Below are positions 23,006 to 33,236 of a stretch of 64,000 bases of DNA, piece after piece. Numbering within the stretch: position 1 is the first letter of the stretch; each line of letters opens with the position of its first letter. Source of the stretch: Mycocentrospora acerina (Eukaryota > Ascomycota > Dothideomycetes > Pleosporales); contig JAKUHH010000192.1 of the NCBI GenBank assembly GCA_022701365.1, positions 129,234-193,233 of the forward strand, written 5' to 3'. The notes beneath the pieces are model-generated. The model had not been told where the DNA came from. It saw only the letters and a program-made list of their open reading frames with translations, and did no database searches. Both the position numbers and the translations under genes were made by a program.

Positions 23006-24631
23006 ATGGGCGCAGCACTGTCCCTCCCCTTCCTGGCGATGCCCGCCATGGGCACGGTATGTTATGTATCTTGCGCCGTCTGCGGATGCGCGCGCTGACC
23101 TGGCGCAGGTGTGGAGTATGGCTGCCTCTTGCTGTGGAGCCGCAACCTGCAGCGCCGTCCTGGGCTCATGCGGAGGAAAGTGCGGTAACAGGTGTGTTTG
23201 CGCGGAATGCATCCATCCATGAGGAGCGTTGGTGTTGACCGCAACGCAGCATCGCCACCCGTATTGCATACGCGCTCATCCTCCTCGTTAACTCTATCGT
23301 CTCGTGGATCATGCTCACCGACTGGGCCATGAAGAAGCTCGCCCACCTCACCCTCGACTACGTCGACATCAAGTGCCACGGCGAGCAGTGCTACGGATAC
23401 GTTGCCGTCCAGCGCATCAACTTTGCCCTTGGCTTCTTCCACGTCGTCATGGCCCTCATGCTCATTGGCGTCAAGTCGTCCAAGGACGGGCGCGCGCCCA
23501 TCCAGAACGGCTTCTGGGCGCCCAAGGTCTTGGGCTGGATCCTGATGATCGTCCTCACCTTCTTCATTCCAAACTCGTTCTTCCTCGTCTGGGGCCAGTA
23601 CATTGCCATGATTGGCGCCTGCCTGTTCCTGCTCATTGGCCTCATCCTCCTAGTCGACTTGGCGCACAACTGGGCCGAGTACTGCCAGGAGAAGATTGAG
23701 ACGTCTGAATCGAGGCTCTGGACGGGACTGCTTGTTGGCTCTGCTCTGACCATGTACCTGGCCTCGTTTGCCATGACCGTTGTCATGTACATTTATTTCG
23801 CCAGGAGCGGATGCGGCATGAACCAGGCAGCCATCACTGTGAGCAGTCTGAACTATGCGCCGAACCATGCGCCAAGCCGTATGCTAACATTCCCAGATCA
23901 ACCTCCTGTTCTTGCTTGTAACATCTGTCATCTCCATCCACCCAGCCGTCCAGAGCGTCAACCCCCGCGCCGGTCTCGCTCAATCTGCCATTGTCGCCAT
24001 CTACTGCACATACCTGACTCTCTCCGCCGTGGGCATGGAACCCGACGACCACCAATGCAACCCGCTCATCCGCGCGCGCGGCACTCGTAAAGCTACCGTC
24101 ATCATCGGTGCTATTGTCACCTTCGTCACCGTCGCTTACACCACGACGCGCGCCGCAACCTATGGTCTCGCCCTTGGCGCACAGGGCAACTCGTACGGCA
24201 ACGGCTATGCCCAAGTCAGCGCCGACGACTACGAACACGGTCTCGTCTCCCAACAGCCCGAATCGCGCCGCGAAATGCGCCAGGCTGCCCTTCGCGCCGC
24301 CGTTGAGTCTGGCTCGCTCCCCGCCTCGGCCCTCGACGACTCGGACAGCGAAGACGAAGATGACATGCCCTCCAAGGGCCCACGCGACGACGAGCGTAAC
24401 GCCACGCAGTACAACTACACGCTCTTCCACATCATCTTCTTCCTCAGCACCACTTGGGTCGCCACCCTGCTTACCAGCAACTTTGACGAGACGCTGCAGA
24501 ATGACTTTGTCCCCGTGGGACGCACGTACTGGGCGAGTTGGGCTAAGATTATTAGCGCATGGGTATGCTACGGTATTTACGGGTGGAGCCTGGTCGCCCC
24601 GCTTGTACTACCTGATCGCTTTGATTACTAG
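23006..24631 (+). CDS. Serinc/TMS1 family membrane protein
   Basis: Model: join(23006..23056, 23109..23191, 23250..23838, 23897..24631), 485 aa. Serinc (TDE1/TMS1) proteins are polytopic, about eleven membrane segments; a role in serine incorporation into lipids was proposed and is debated. The family signature is clear: a Cys-rich N-terminus (ASCCGAATCSAVLGSC-GGKCG), then RIAYALILLVNSIVSWIMLT, then FFIPNSFF, then IYCTYLTLSAV, and near the end the paired LFHIIFFLSTTWVATLLT and WAKIISAWVCYGIYGWSLVAP. A disordered acidic loop (ALDDSDSEDEDDMPS) lies before the last two helices, as in fungal homologues. All three introns have GT..AG ends and the frame closes. Confidence 0.95.
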
Positions 24632-25190
24632 GAAGAGATGGAGTGAATGGATGCTGTTCTAAATGCTACGGAAATTTGAGTGTTGTGCATGTCTGTACGT
24701 ATGTGTATGGTATTATCATCCGCTGGAGTCTTTTTATTGCTTGGGCGTGCTTGTTGTATTCATGCATGTGGGAGGTTAGAATGTCTATGTACGCATATAC
24801 GCATGTATTTTTTTTGACATACTGCCTCGTTCAGTGTGACTTGATGTTGATGTGATATCCCTTTCTTTCCTTCCTCCCTTCTTTTCTTCCTTGCTCCCTT
24901 CCTTGCTACCTTCCTTTCTTCCTTTCTTCCTCCACTCATAATATGAGAAATGCTGCTCACTTTCTCTAACTCCTCTTCCCGCGGCTTGTCTTTTTTCAGC
25001 AGCGGAGATTACATCCTGTCGTCCTCGGCGGACCCAGGAGTCCATGCGCCGTTTGCGTGTGCTGGATTGGCGCCGTGAATTCGTTGCATCTGCAACGTCC
25101 CTGAAGAGATTCTTGCATCTTCTGCAATGTAGGATATACATGGATGATTGTAAATATGGTGGATTGCAAATCGAGTGATTCAATTTCTCA
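24632..25190. other. Intergenic region between convergent genes
   Basis: About 560 bp between the Serinc and RRG7-like 3' ends, presumably UTRs. A strand-asymmetric CTTCC-rich pyrimidine tract lies at about 24858-24932. No gene seen. Confidence 0.5.
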
Positions 25191-26486
25191 TCAGCCTGCG
25201 TCAACATCATCCGCGACACCATGCCCAGATTTCTTCTCTTGCTCTACCAACGTCAATGCAGACTTTGACCTCTTGCGTGGGGGAGCTCTGTTGGGCGACC
25301 CCAGTGGACGGCCTCTAGTTTTGCCGACCTGAATCTGCGGTTTGTTGCGCGAGCCCAGTGGTCTGCCGCGCTTTCTAGTTGCCTTCTCTTCAGCCTCTTT
25401 TTCTTGTGCCTGTTGCTTCTCTGCGAGGATAAGCTTTTCGCACACGACATCTGCGTCGACTTCTCCGCCGCGCGGCGAGGGGTCCATGTGCCGTGTGCTT
25501 GGCCTGCCTCGCAATTCATCTTCTGGCTCGAGGGTGTGTGCGCTCGCTACGATTCCTGCGGCGAGGAGCTCGTCGTCGGGGACTGCTTGGGGGATTTTCT
25601 TGCGTGGGCGGCAGCCGTTGGCGGTGCGCTTGTGGAGCACATCACCGATGATGGAAAGTGTTTGGGGATCCAGTGTATCGCCGCGGTCCGCGAAGATAGG
25701 AGACCCCATCCAAGTTAGTTGGATATCCTTTTTTATTCCCAAAGGCGTGGATTTGATAGAGCTTTTGTTGTTCGTCGAGCTGTTGCCTGGAGGTGAGGGA
25801 GAGGGGACGAGAGCGAGCGGCGTGTGACGGACGGTCACGCTCACACCTTCTAGTCCTTGTTGCGAGGCGGCACGGTTCCAGAGAAATTGCTGGACCGTTC
25901 CGTCGAGAGCAACAAGTACGAAACCCATGGGCCATTTACTCCTGCCTAGAGCCTCTGCCACGCCTTTGGTTGCCTTGTTGTTTGCGACCAGCAGCCCAAG
26001 TACAGACTTCTTCCGCCAGCTAGGAGGAGTTCCCTGGAACGAGCCCTCCAGCTCGCGGACATGTGCGGGCGTGGCCGAGTGCTGCCGTACCTTGCACTGG
26101 ATGATGACTGGCATTGGTTCTCGCAGCGGCGCCAGGACCCAATGCCCAATCAGATCGATGCCTGCATCAAACCTGCGCCCAACCCGCAGAAGAGAGAATC
26201 CGAGGCGTTGCAGAGCCAGCGCTGATACATATTCATAGTGGGTGCCGACATAGACATTTGTCGAGCGGTCGAGCTTTGTTCGTTTGGCGTATTCGATAAA
26301 CGATGGGAGAGAGTTGTGATGCGGCGATCCCGGTGTGATGACGATCTTGGGAATGTCTACAGGTGCTGCGTTGGCGGCAGACGTTGTTGCGATCCGGCGT
26401 GGAACGAGGTTTTGCGGCGGCGCTCGGGGGAGCCAGGGAAGGAGTGACGCATGTTTGAGCCATGGTGGGCGGATAAAGGGGCGCAT
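25191..26486 (-). CDS. RRG7/DUF2034-like mitochondrial protein with nuclease fold and AT-hooks
   Basis: 431 aa, no intron. The start at 26486 gives MRPFIRPPWLKHASLLPWLP and a basic Ser/Ala-rich leader, a good mitochondrial presequence; the frame is open further upstream with another ATG at about 26594. The core matches the RRG7 (required for respiratory growth) family, a restriction-endonuclease-like fold. It has E85 in GTHYEY, D111 in DAGIDLIGHW and Q130-C-K132 in VIIQCKV, which fit an E...D...QxK active site. The C-terminal ~120 residues are charged and carry two AT-hook-like motifs, KRGRPLGSRNK and TRGRPLGSPN. The nuclease residues suggest DNA or RNA cleavage in mitochondria, but no activity is known to me. 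It diverges from the Mediator subunit gene. Confidence 0.82.
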   Translation of the reverse strand: MRPFIRPPWLKHASLLPWLPRAPPQNLVPRRIATTSAANAAPVDIPKIVITPGSPHHNSLPSFIEYAKRTKLDRSTNVYVGTHYEYVSALALQRLGFSLLRVGRRFDAGIDLIGHWVLAPLREPMPVIIQCKVRQHSATPAHVRELEGSFQGTPPSWRKKSVLGLLVANNKATKGVAEALGRSKWPMGFVLVALDGTVQQFLWNRAASQQGLEGVSVTVRHTPLALVPSPSPPGNSSTNNKSSIKSTPLGIKKDIQLTWMGSPIFADRGDTLDPQTLSIIGDVLHKRTANGCRPRKKIPQAVPDDELLAAGIVASAHTLEPEDELRGRPSTRHMDPSPRGGEVDADVVCEKLILAEKQQAQEKEAEEKATRKRGRPLGSRNKPQIQVGKTRGRPLGSPNRAPPRKRSKSALTLVEQEKKSGHGVADDVDAG

Positions 26487-26827
26487 TACGATGTCACGAG
26501 TGGAAGTCGAGGCCACACCATATTTACCCCCACGGTCTATTGGAGCGATTGACGAGAGAGTGTTTTTCTTATGTTCAAGGCGTTGCATAGAAACATGAGA
26601 CTCTCGCGTAACTTTGTTGTCGCCAAGACTGGGCCGCGCGCTAGCCAGCCCTACTGATGGACCCTGGCGCGTTGCATCACGTCCACCGTCGAGGCTCGTC
26701 ACGTTCTTACCCCACGACTACGTTAACATACCTTCTACCCCGATTTGCGAACGTGCGAACTCCAAGAAATACACAAGCCCTGTCGACTTGATTAAGAAAC
26801 TAGTGCAAACGGCCACTAATTGCAGCT
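26487..26827. promoter_or_regulatory. Divergent promoter region (RRG7-like / Med21)
   Basis: 341 bp between divergent starts. No clear TATA element seen. Confidence 0.45.
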
Positions 26828-27365
26828 ATGGCTGACATCCTCACCCAAGTCCAAGATGAGATGGACATGGTACTCAGACCACGAGAATGCTGCCTTTCTT
26901 ACTCTTGCTAATGAGACACAGCTCCTTTTCATGATGCAAAGTCACTTTTCATATATCAAAGAAAAAGCCCCTCCAAGTATACCCCCTGGCCAGCCAGAAG
27001 TTGACTCCTTCGTCGAGAGGGAAGCAAAAACCGCTGCCGAGAATCAAGCTACGCAAAACCCCGCAGAACACTTACAGCCTGCACCAGGAGTACCAACACT
27101 CCCTGTTCTTCCCACTCAAGAAGAGTTCCAGAGCACTATCAAAGAATTTGCAAGGGACATGGTCCTCAAACAACAACAAATTGAGTATCTCATAGCGAAC
27201 TTGCCCGGCGTAAATACGAGTGAAGAAGAACAAATAGCGCGCATGAAACAGCTAGAGAAACAACTAGAAGATCTTGAAGAAGACAGATTGCAAGCAGTCA
27301 AGGAGAAAGAGATATTACTCAAAAAGGTGGAGGAGAAGATTATGGGCGTGGGGCGAATGCAATGA
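26828..27365 (+). CDS. MED21: Mediator complex subunit 21 (Srb7-like)
   Basis: Model: join(26828..26869, 26922..27365), 161 aa. Med21 forms the coiled-coil heterodimer with Med7 in the Mediator middle module that links activators to RNA polymerase II. The N-terminus MADILTQVQDEMDMLLFMM is the family hallmark and needs the 52 nt intron: read through, the frame breaks after MDM. The protein then has a Pro-rich linker (PPSIPPGQPEVDSF, then PGVPTLPVLPT) and long helices: FARDMVLKQQQIEYLIANLP, then GVNTSEEEQIARM, then a charged coiled coil (KQLEKQLEDLEEDRLQAVKE). Length is in the usual fungal range. Confidence 0.93.
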
Positions 27366-27860
27366 TTTTAAGATATCAGTTGCAAATTTGGATTTGCGAT
27401 TTGAAACTTCATTCAAGCATACCCTATATGGGCTTGACGATAACTGAGGCTTCCACGATATGCGAGATACCCCATTTTTTCGCTTCGATTTGTTTTCTCT
27501 ACCGTACTGCGCAACAGTGTGTCAGAATGGATGTAATGGGTGTTTGCACCTGACGTGGCTTATACTTTAGAGGAGAGACTACGGCGTAAAAATGATAAAC
27601 GAGACTGTAACGTATGGCATCATCCTCTTCTTGAGAGCGTGCCCAAATACCAACCGCCACTGTGAAGGGTATTATAAAGCAATCGACACAGCCATTACAC
27701 AATGTTGAGCAAAAAATCTAGACTACTTCACTCCATCTAACCGTCCAGCCACACATTATTGCAGGACACTTCCGTCCAGCCACAAACACATATTAATACC
27801 AAACCCGTCTGTTCCGCAACCCCTATACCGGCCAGAAAATCCAGCACTGCTTTACTAACC
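27366..27860. other. Intergenic region downstream of Med21
   Basis: About 495 bp, no gene seen. A direct repeat of CCGTCCAGCCACA occurs at about 27741 and 27771. Confidence 0.45.
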
Positions 27861-28301
27861 ATGAATCCCCACAAACTCCCCACACTCCCAAGCTCCCAAA
27901 CTCTCAACCCACCTGACTTTAACACCTTCCCTGGTCCCTCATACTCCCCCACTACCACTACCACTACCACTACCACCACCAATCCCCCCACTTCTACTCT
28001 CCGCACCCTCCCCCGCCCACACGACTATGCTGAAACACTCGCCCGGAGCAGAGCAAACCAATACATCGCATGGCGCAAACTCGGATACAAAACAGTCAAC
28101 GGGAAGCTCGCCCCAACACGGACGACAGACGGCATGCACGCCAGCGAGATGAATAGGGAGATGCGTAGGGATATGAAGAATAGGGTTGCAAAGACGCGTG
28201 TGGTTTATTGTTGGAGAATGGAGGAGGAAAAGGAAGGAAAGGAGAAGGAAAAGGAAAAGGAAAAGGGCTATAGGAAGGGAAAAATGGAGATGGAGATGTA
28301 G
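27861..28301 (+). CDS. Small hypothetical protein with poly-Thr tract
   Basis: 146 aa from the first ATG (MNPHKLPTLP). Residues 35-45 are a Thr run from ACC/ACT repeats. The middle (PRPHDYAETLARSRANQYIA, then WRKLGYKTVNGKLAP, then MNREMRRDMKNRVAKTRV) looks like a real helical, basic protein rather than random translation. The tail is Lys/Glu low complexity from GAAAAGG repeats, so the true end may be earlier or spliced. No family recognised. Evidence is coding character only. Confidence 0.4.
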   Translation: MNPHKLPTLPSSQTLNPPDFNTFPGPSYSPTTTTTTTTTTNPPTSTLRTLPRPHDYAETLARSRANQYIAWRKLGYKTVNGKLAPTRTTDGMHASEMNREMRRDMKNRVAKTRVVYCWRMEEEKEGKEKEKEKEKGYRKGKMEMEM

Positions 28302-28322
28302 ATGTGGATGAAGAAAAAGGAG

Positions 28323-28387
<65 letters not shown>

Positions 28388-28777
28388 TGTGGTTTGCACA
28401 GAGTTAACGATTGCACATGCACACTCACACTCAGTCACTAAATACTATTTTGGCTCCTTGAATAACCCGGCATTACAGGGAGATATAGTCTGTCCTCTCG
28501 TAGCTTTTTGACATTCATATTCATATTTGGAGAAGTGGTGTTGGGGTAGTGAAGGCATGAAGATGGGGAGGTTAGTCCGTCATCGATTAGTAGAGCTGTG
28601 AGAAAGGAGTGGAGGTGAAGGTACCGTAGAGTTTTTCCAACATCATAATCATTGTGAGATGTAATCGTTCGGAAATATAGTCTGCACTCCCAACATAGCA
28701 GTATTCAAAGCTAAAAGGTATAATTCATATATTCAACTTCCACTACAATGCAATTTTTTTTTCAACAATGTTCATCT
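28302..28777. other. Intergenic region with GA microsatellite
   Basis: Between the small hypothetical gene and the sulfate transporter 3' end; contains the GA array and otherwise no gene. Confidence 0.5.
28326..28384 (+). repeat. (GA)n microsatellite
   Basis: About 29 uninterrupted GA dinucleotides, the longest simple repeat in the window. Its translation makes a spurious Ser-Leu ORF on the other strand. Confidence 0.97.
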
Positions 28778-31261
28778 TCATCTCGGTGTCTCTGCCCTCG
28801 AACTGCCGGCCTCACTTGCCCATTCCTCCGTCAATCGCTCCATTTCCGTCATGCGTAGTGCCTCCTCGACACTGCTGACAAAATGCCTCTGTCCACCACA
28901 CATGTCCATGATGCCCGACTTCTCAAAAAGCTGGCCGACTACACTAGCATTGGGAGGCACTCTGCAAAAGAATACGCGCACGCCACGGTTGCGGTATCCT
29001 TCTACAATCTCGGCGAGGACTTGTGCGCCTGCACCGTCAAGGGACGTAACGCCGTGAACGTCGAAAATAACATTCTTGTTGTGTTCTGCCCGGCGTATAC
29101 GAGGAAGTGCAGGGTGAGCGGTGCCTGTGCCATGGTCTTCCAGCCGTCCCAGTCTTGTCTTGAGATTGCCTGTGTTGGCAAAGGTCAGGGGCTCAGGAAT
29201 TTTGACAATCAGGCAGCCCTCGATGAACTCTAGACTCCCCGGGTCAAGCTCTGCATTCTTGAATTGGTTTGTTGTTCCTGGCACGCGGCCAAGAATCTGG
29301 ATTCGAGGACGCACGGAATGGCGAATGAGACGGAGGACACTCAGACCAATGCCGACGCCGATACCGCGCTTCAAATCCCAGACAATTGTGATTCCGAAAA
29401 TAAGACCCATGAGAATGAGCTCGGACCAGCCGCGGATGCGCCAGAAGAACTTGATATCGTGAGGTGCCTCTTCGACGAGGGAGTAGGCAACGACGCTGAC
29501 CATGGCACAAAGGACGCCCTTGGGAAGGTAGTAAAAGTAGGGGAGGAGGAAGATTGTGCACAGAATCGTGATCAAGGAAAGGAAGATGTTGGACATGGGT
29601 GTCAATCCGCCCGTTGACGCATTGACTTTGCTGCGTCCGTATCCTCCAAAAGCAGGGAGCGCCATGAACAGTCCACCGGTGATGTTTGCTGTACCGAGTG
29701 CGATGAGCTCGCGGTTCGCGCTAAGGGGCATATGCACGCCTTCTTTCGTGTTGTCGCCATTACCGAGAGACTTAGCAGCAACAGACGATTCGAAGAAGCC
29801 CAGGAGGGCGATGATGAGAGCAGTGTTGATAGCGTCACCCACGTACTTGAGGGACGAGGTGTCAAAGGGGAAATGGACCGAGAAGATTTTGCCGCTGGAA
29901 TTGACGTCGCCCAGAACAGGCAACCCTTGCAGGTCGAGTCTGTAGTGCCATGTCAGAACAGCGGATAGTACAACAACAACAAATCGGTCAGGGATGAAGG
30001 CCACGGATGGATAGCGCGGTTGTAGGCGCTTCTTGAACTCTCGGAAGAACATGATGATTGCAAAGGCAGTGAATGACATGGCACACGTGAGGCCATGCGC
30101 GTGGGAGATGTTGCGAAAGAGAAAGACCAGTTTGTTGAGACAGCTTCCGTGGGCAACTTCCTGGGCAGCCAGTCGTGCAAGACCCATCTCGGGGATGAGC
30201 TGATCAATGAAGATGACGACACCAATAGCGCTGATGAAGCCGCGCAGAAACGGTCGACTGAGGACGTTGTCGAGGAAACCAAGACGAAACAGGCCTGCAA
30301 TGAAGATGAAAGCGCCAGCCAGGCAAGTGACGATGCCAGCAATCTCGGCGTTTCTTCTACCATCAAGGTCGCCAGTCGTACCCTTTTGAATGTTTTCGCG
30401 CACGATTTCGCCAATGAGGAGCGAGCCAGGCGCCTCAGGCCCGACAATCATCTGCGGGCATGTGCCGAGAATGCCGTAGATGAGCGGGTTGATGGCAAAG
30501 CTGTAGAGACCGTGGACGGGCGGAAGATGGGCGAGATTGGAGGCATAGGAGAGCGACATGGGAATGTAGAACGAGGCCATTGTCAGCGCGGCAATGAGAT
30601 CGCCCTTGAGGTAGCGCCACTTGTACTGTCTGGACCAGTTAAGGACGGGGATGTAGTACTGTAGGTACATCATGCGCTTGTTCTTGATGCCGTGGAGCTC
30701 GGCCAGCCACCTGGTCGTGCTCATCTTCTGCCCGCTGCTGGCTCCCATGACGCCGTCTGCAAAGGCATCGCCCAGCAGCGCATGAGCGGCATCTGGGACC
30801 TCCCTCTCTGCCGTCTCGGTTATTCCCGGGATATTGTTGAAGCTGTGGTCCGAGTAGATGCTGCCTGCAAAACTGCCATAGCTGCGATACTGCCGATGCG
30901 GGTCGTTGCCAGCATCAGCAAGCAGTCGCGAGCGCACGCTGGGTTCGAGGTCGATTTCTAGTATGGGCCCTGGCGACGATGCAGCGTCATGTGAGGTGTC
31001 GCCAGCTGCTGGTGCCATGCCATCCTCGGAGTGGTCTGGGGTGTGTTGCTCCTGCCTGCTGGGCAGCCCCGAGTCCTCTTCGTCATCGTAGTAGGGCCGT
31101 GGGTGCATGGTTTCCTCGGGCGAGTTTGATCTCTCAGAGGGAACGTACGTCTGCCTGAGCTGGCTTGGCGTCACGGGCGTGTGTGCGTGTCGCGCGCTTG
31201 CATTGGACGAGTCGCGCGAATGCGAAGCCCTCGAGGGCGCGTTGTCGTCCTTGGGCGGCAT
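28778..31261 (-). CDS. SulP-family anion/sulfate transporter with STAS domain
   Basis: 827 aa, intronless. SulP proteins move sulfate or related anions across membranes; this one resembles the fungal YPR003C type more than plasma-membrane SUL1/SUL2, so the membrane may be internal (inference). About 190 N-terminal residues are disordered and Ser/Pro-rich. The transporter core follows: YIPVLNWSRQYKWRYLKGDL, then SYASNLAHLPPVHGLYSF with the family's GT-P-MIVGPEAPGSLL continuation, then VGDAINTALIIALLGFFESS, then ANITGGLFMALPAFGGYGRSKVNASTGG. The C-terminal STAS domain (about 680-800) has VIFDVHGVTSLDGAGAQVL in the nucleotide-binding-like loop. It is divergent from LYS1, 756 bp away. Confidence 0.92.
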   Translation of the reverse strand: MPPKDDNAPSRASHSRDSSNASARHAHTPVTPSQLRQTYVPSERSNSPEETMHPRPYYDDEEDSGLPSRQEQHTPDHSEDGMAPAAGDTSHDAASSPGPILEIDLEPSVRSRLLADAGNDPHRQYRSYGSFAGSIYSDHSFNNIPGITETAEREVPDAAHALLGDAFADGVMGASSGQKMSTTRWLAELHGIKNKRMMYLQYYIPVLNWSRQYKWRYLKGDLIAALTMASFYIPMSLSYASNLAHLPPVHGLYSFAINPLIYGILGTCPQMIVGPEAPGSLLIGEIVRENIQKGTTGDLDGRRNAEIAGIVTCLAGAFIFIAGLFRLGFLDNVLSRPFLRGFISAIGVVIFIDQLIPEMGLARLAAQEVAHGSCLNKLVFLFRNISHAHGLTCAMSFTAFAIIMFFREFKKRLQPRYPSVAFIPDRFVVVVLSAVLTWHYRLDLQGLPVLGDVNSSGKIFSVHFPFDTSSLKYVGDAINTALIIALLGFFESSVAAKSLGNGDNTKEGVHMPLSANRELIALGTANITGGLFMALPAFGGYGRSKVNASTGGLTPMSNIFLSLITILCTIFLLPYFYYLPKGVLCAMVSVVAYSLVEEAPHDIKFFWRIRGWSELILMGLIFGITIVWDLKRGIGVGIGLSVLRLIRHSVRPRIQILGRVPGTTNQFKNAELDPGSLEFIEGCLIVKIPEPLTFANTGNLKTRLGRLEDHGTGTAHPALPRIRRAEHNKNVIFDVHGVTSLDGAGAQVLAEIVEGYRNRGVRVFFCRVPPNASVVGQLFEKSGIMDMCGGQRHFVSSVEEALRMTEMERLTEEWASEAGSSRAETPR

Positions 31262-32017
31262 TTTAAGCGTTTGCCGAATTGCGATGACAGCAGCGCTCGA
31301 CGTGGCCGTGAATCCTTCACTCTACACCGACTTTTGACCTTGGAAGACGTTCGCAGAGAAACGACACACTGCTCGCCACAACGCTCATCAAGACAGACGT
31401 CGCAAGACAGGCGGGCGCTGAGGTTTCAAAAGTTGAGCGTTTTTTGGCCGGCCTAGCTCCTTCAGACCTGGACGTCTAGGGTCAGTCGGAGCGCGAGGTC
31501 ATTCCGCTGCCGCACGTGCGCTAGCCCCACTGTCGATTACATCATAAGAGACGCCGTTCGCTGGGCCGTGGGCAGGGCGGCAAAGATGGGAAGGCGTCTC
31601 CTTTGGCCTTGCCGGGACTCGAACGCGCGAACATGCCGTGGGCGGTTGTTGGACTGCGTCGACGTTGGTGGTGGCTGGAGAAACGCCTCGGACTTTGCTT
31701 GTCCTGCAGTAGCGCCGTTTTCGGAGTGCCCTGACCCAAAAGTCGCCCATGGAGTCATCGCGGGCAGGCGTGGGTGTTCCGTGTAGTAAACTCCGATTGA
31801 GGTCCATCGCAACGCTTTTCAACGTGCGACTTGAAACCAGTCACGCGTTTTTTTTCTTTTTCTGCAATTAAAACCTCCAGCTCGCTCTGACGGCTTCATT
31901 GTGCTCCTCTCTCCTTTGCACACACACCCCGCTCTCTCACTCACACATATACACCCCTTCACACATATACGCCCCCTCACACATATACACCCCTTCACAC
32001 ACATACACCCCTCCACC
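31262..32017. promoter_or_regulatory. Divergent promoter region (SulP transporter / LYS1)
   Basis: 756 bp. The LYS1 side ends in a C-rich tandem array (31938-32013) that is probably 5' leader. A motif resembling a tRNA T-arm near 31610-31630 does not fold as a tRNA. Confidence 0.5.
31938..32013 (+). repeat. Tandem 18 bp array in the LYS1 leader
   Basis: Four imperfect copies of a CACACATATACACCCCTT unit ending 5 bases before the LYS1 start codon. The unit is a multiple of three and the frame into LYS1 is open through the array, so a non-AUG start would add repeated THIHPF-type peptides. Confidence 0.85.
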
Positions 32018-33236
32018 ATGGCCTTCCCCACACTCCATGCCCGCGCAGAGGCCAAGCTCTTCGAGCACCGCTCCTGCCTCACCCCCACCACCGTCAAGAA
32101 GCTCCTCGACGCCGGCTACCCAGTCCTCGTTGAGCGCAGCTCCAAGAACCCCGACCTCGACCGCATCTTCAAGGATGAGGAATTCGAGCAGGCAGGCGCG
32201 ACCCTCGTCGAGGAAGGCTCGTGGAAGGATGCCCCCCGCGACCGCATCATCATCGGCCTGAAGGAGCTGCCCGAGGAGGAGCACCCGCTCGAGCACACCT
32301 TTGTCCACTTTGCGCATTGCTACAAGCAGCAGGGCGGCTGGGAGACGGTGCTGGCCCGATTCCCCCGCGGCGGAGGTGTCTTGTACGACCTCGAGTTCCT
32401 GCAGGACGAGAGTGGCAGGCGCGTTGCAGCGTTTGGCTACCACGCTGGATTCGCTGGAGCCGCTCTTGCCATCAAGGTACCCCATTCCCCTCCCCCCACG
32501 TCGCTTCGAGTGCTCAATGCTGACCAACCAGACATGGGCATGGCAACTCACACACCCCAACGGCGAGCCCCTTCCTGGTATTGAGTCCTTCACCGAGGGC
32601 CGCGGCTACTACAACAACGAGTCTGAGCTCATTGCCCAGCTCAAGGAGGATGTCGCAGCGGGCGAAAAGATTGCAGGCCGCAAGCCCACCTCTCTCGTCC
32701 TTGGCGCTCTTGGCCGCTGCGGCTCTGGCGCCGTCGACCTGCTCGAGAAGATTGGCTGCCCAGAGATCAAGAAGTGGGATTTGCCCGAGACCAAGTCGCG
32801 TGATGGGCCATACCCAGAGATCGTCGAGAGCGATATCTTTGTCAACTGCATCTACCTGTCCAAGCCCATCCCACCGTTTGTTGACTTGGAGAGCCTTAAG
32901 AAGGAGGGCAGGAAGCTGAGCGTTGTCTGCGATGTCAGCTGTGACACCACCAACCCGCACAACCCTATCCCCATCTACAACATCAACACAACCTTTGACA
33001 AGCCCACAGTCGAGGTCAAGGTTGAGGGTAATGGGCCAAGACTATCCGTCATCTCCATCGACCACCTGCCATCCGCTCTGCCTCGTGAGTCTTCCGAGGC
33101 CTTCAGCAATGCTCTTTTGCCTAGTCTGCTGGGACTCAAGGATCGCGACTCAACCCCTGTGTGGCAGGGCGCTGAGAAGCTGTTCACCGACAAGGTACAG
33201 ACACTGCCTGGTGGCGTTCCCAAGAAGGAGGTGTAG
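32018..33236 (+). CDS. LYS1: Saccharopine dehydrogenase (NAD+, L-lysine-forming)
   Basis: Model: join(32018..32476, 32532..33236), 387 aa, one 55 nt intron. It catalyses the last step of the fungal alpha-aminoadipate pathway, oxidising saccharopine to lysine and 2-oxoglutarate with NAD+. Family blocks are present: LHARAEAKLFEHRSCLTPTT with the substrate-binding KxxEHR, then VHFAHCYKQQGGW, then VAAFGYHAGFAGAALAIK at the exon end joined to TWAWQLTHP, then the dinucleotide region VLGALGRCGSGAVDL, then VCDVSCDTTNPHNPIPIY and ISIDHLPSALPRESSEAFS. The His and Lys of the catalytic pair are expected in KxxEHR (K16 region) and VHFAHCYK. The length is close to the yeast enzyme (373 aa). Start context is CACCATGG. 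Confidence 0.96.

Noticed and set aside
28096..28428. Minus-strand ORF rich in Ser-Leu
   Set aside because: Translation of the GA microsatellite, not a gene.
31606..31632. tRNA-like T-arm on the minus strand (TTCGAGTCCCGGCAAGG)
   Set aside because: The T stem does not pair (GCGCG against CCCGG) and no matching 5' acceptor strand or A-box lies 70-90 nt away.
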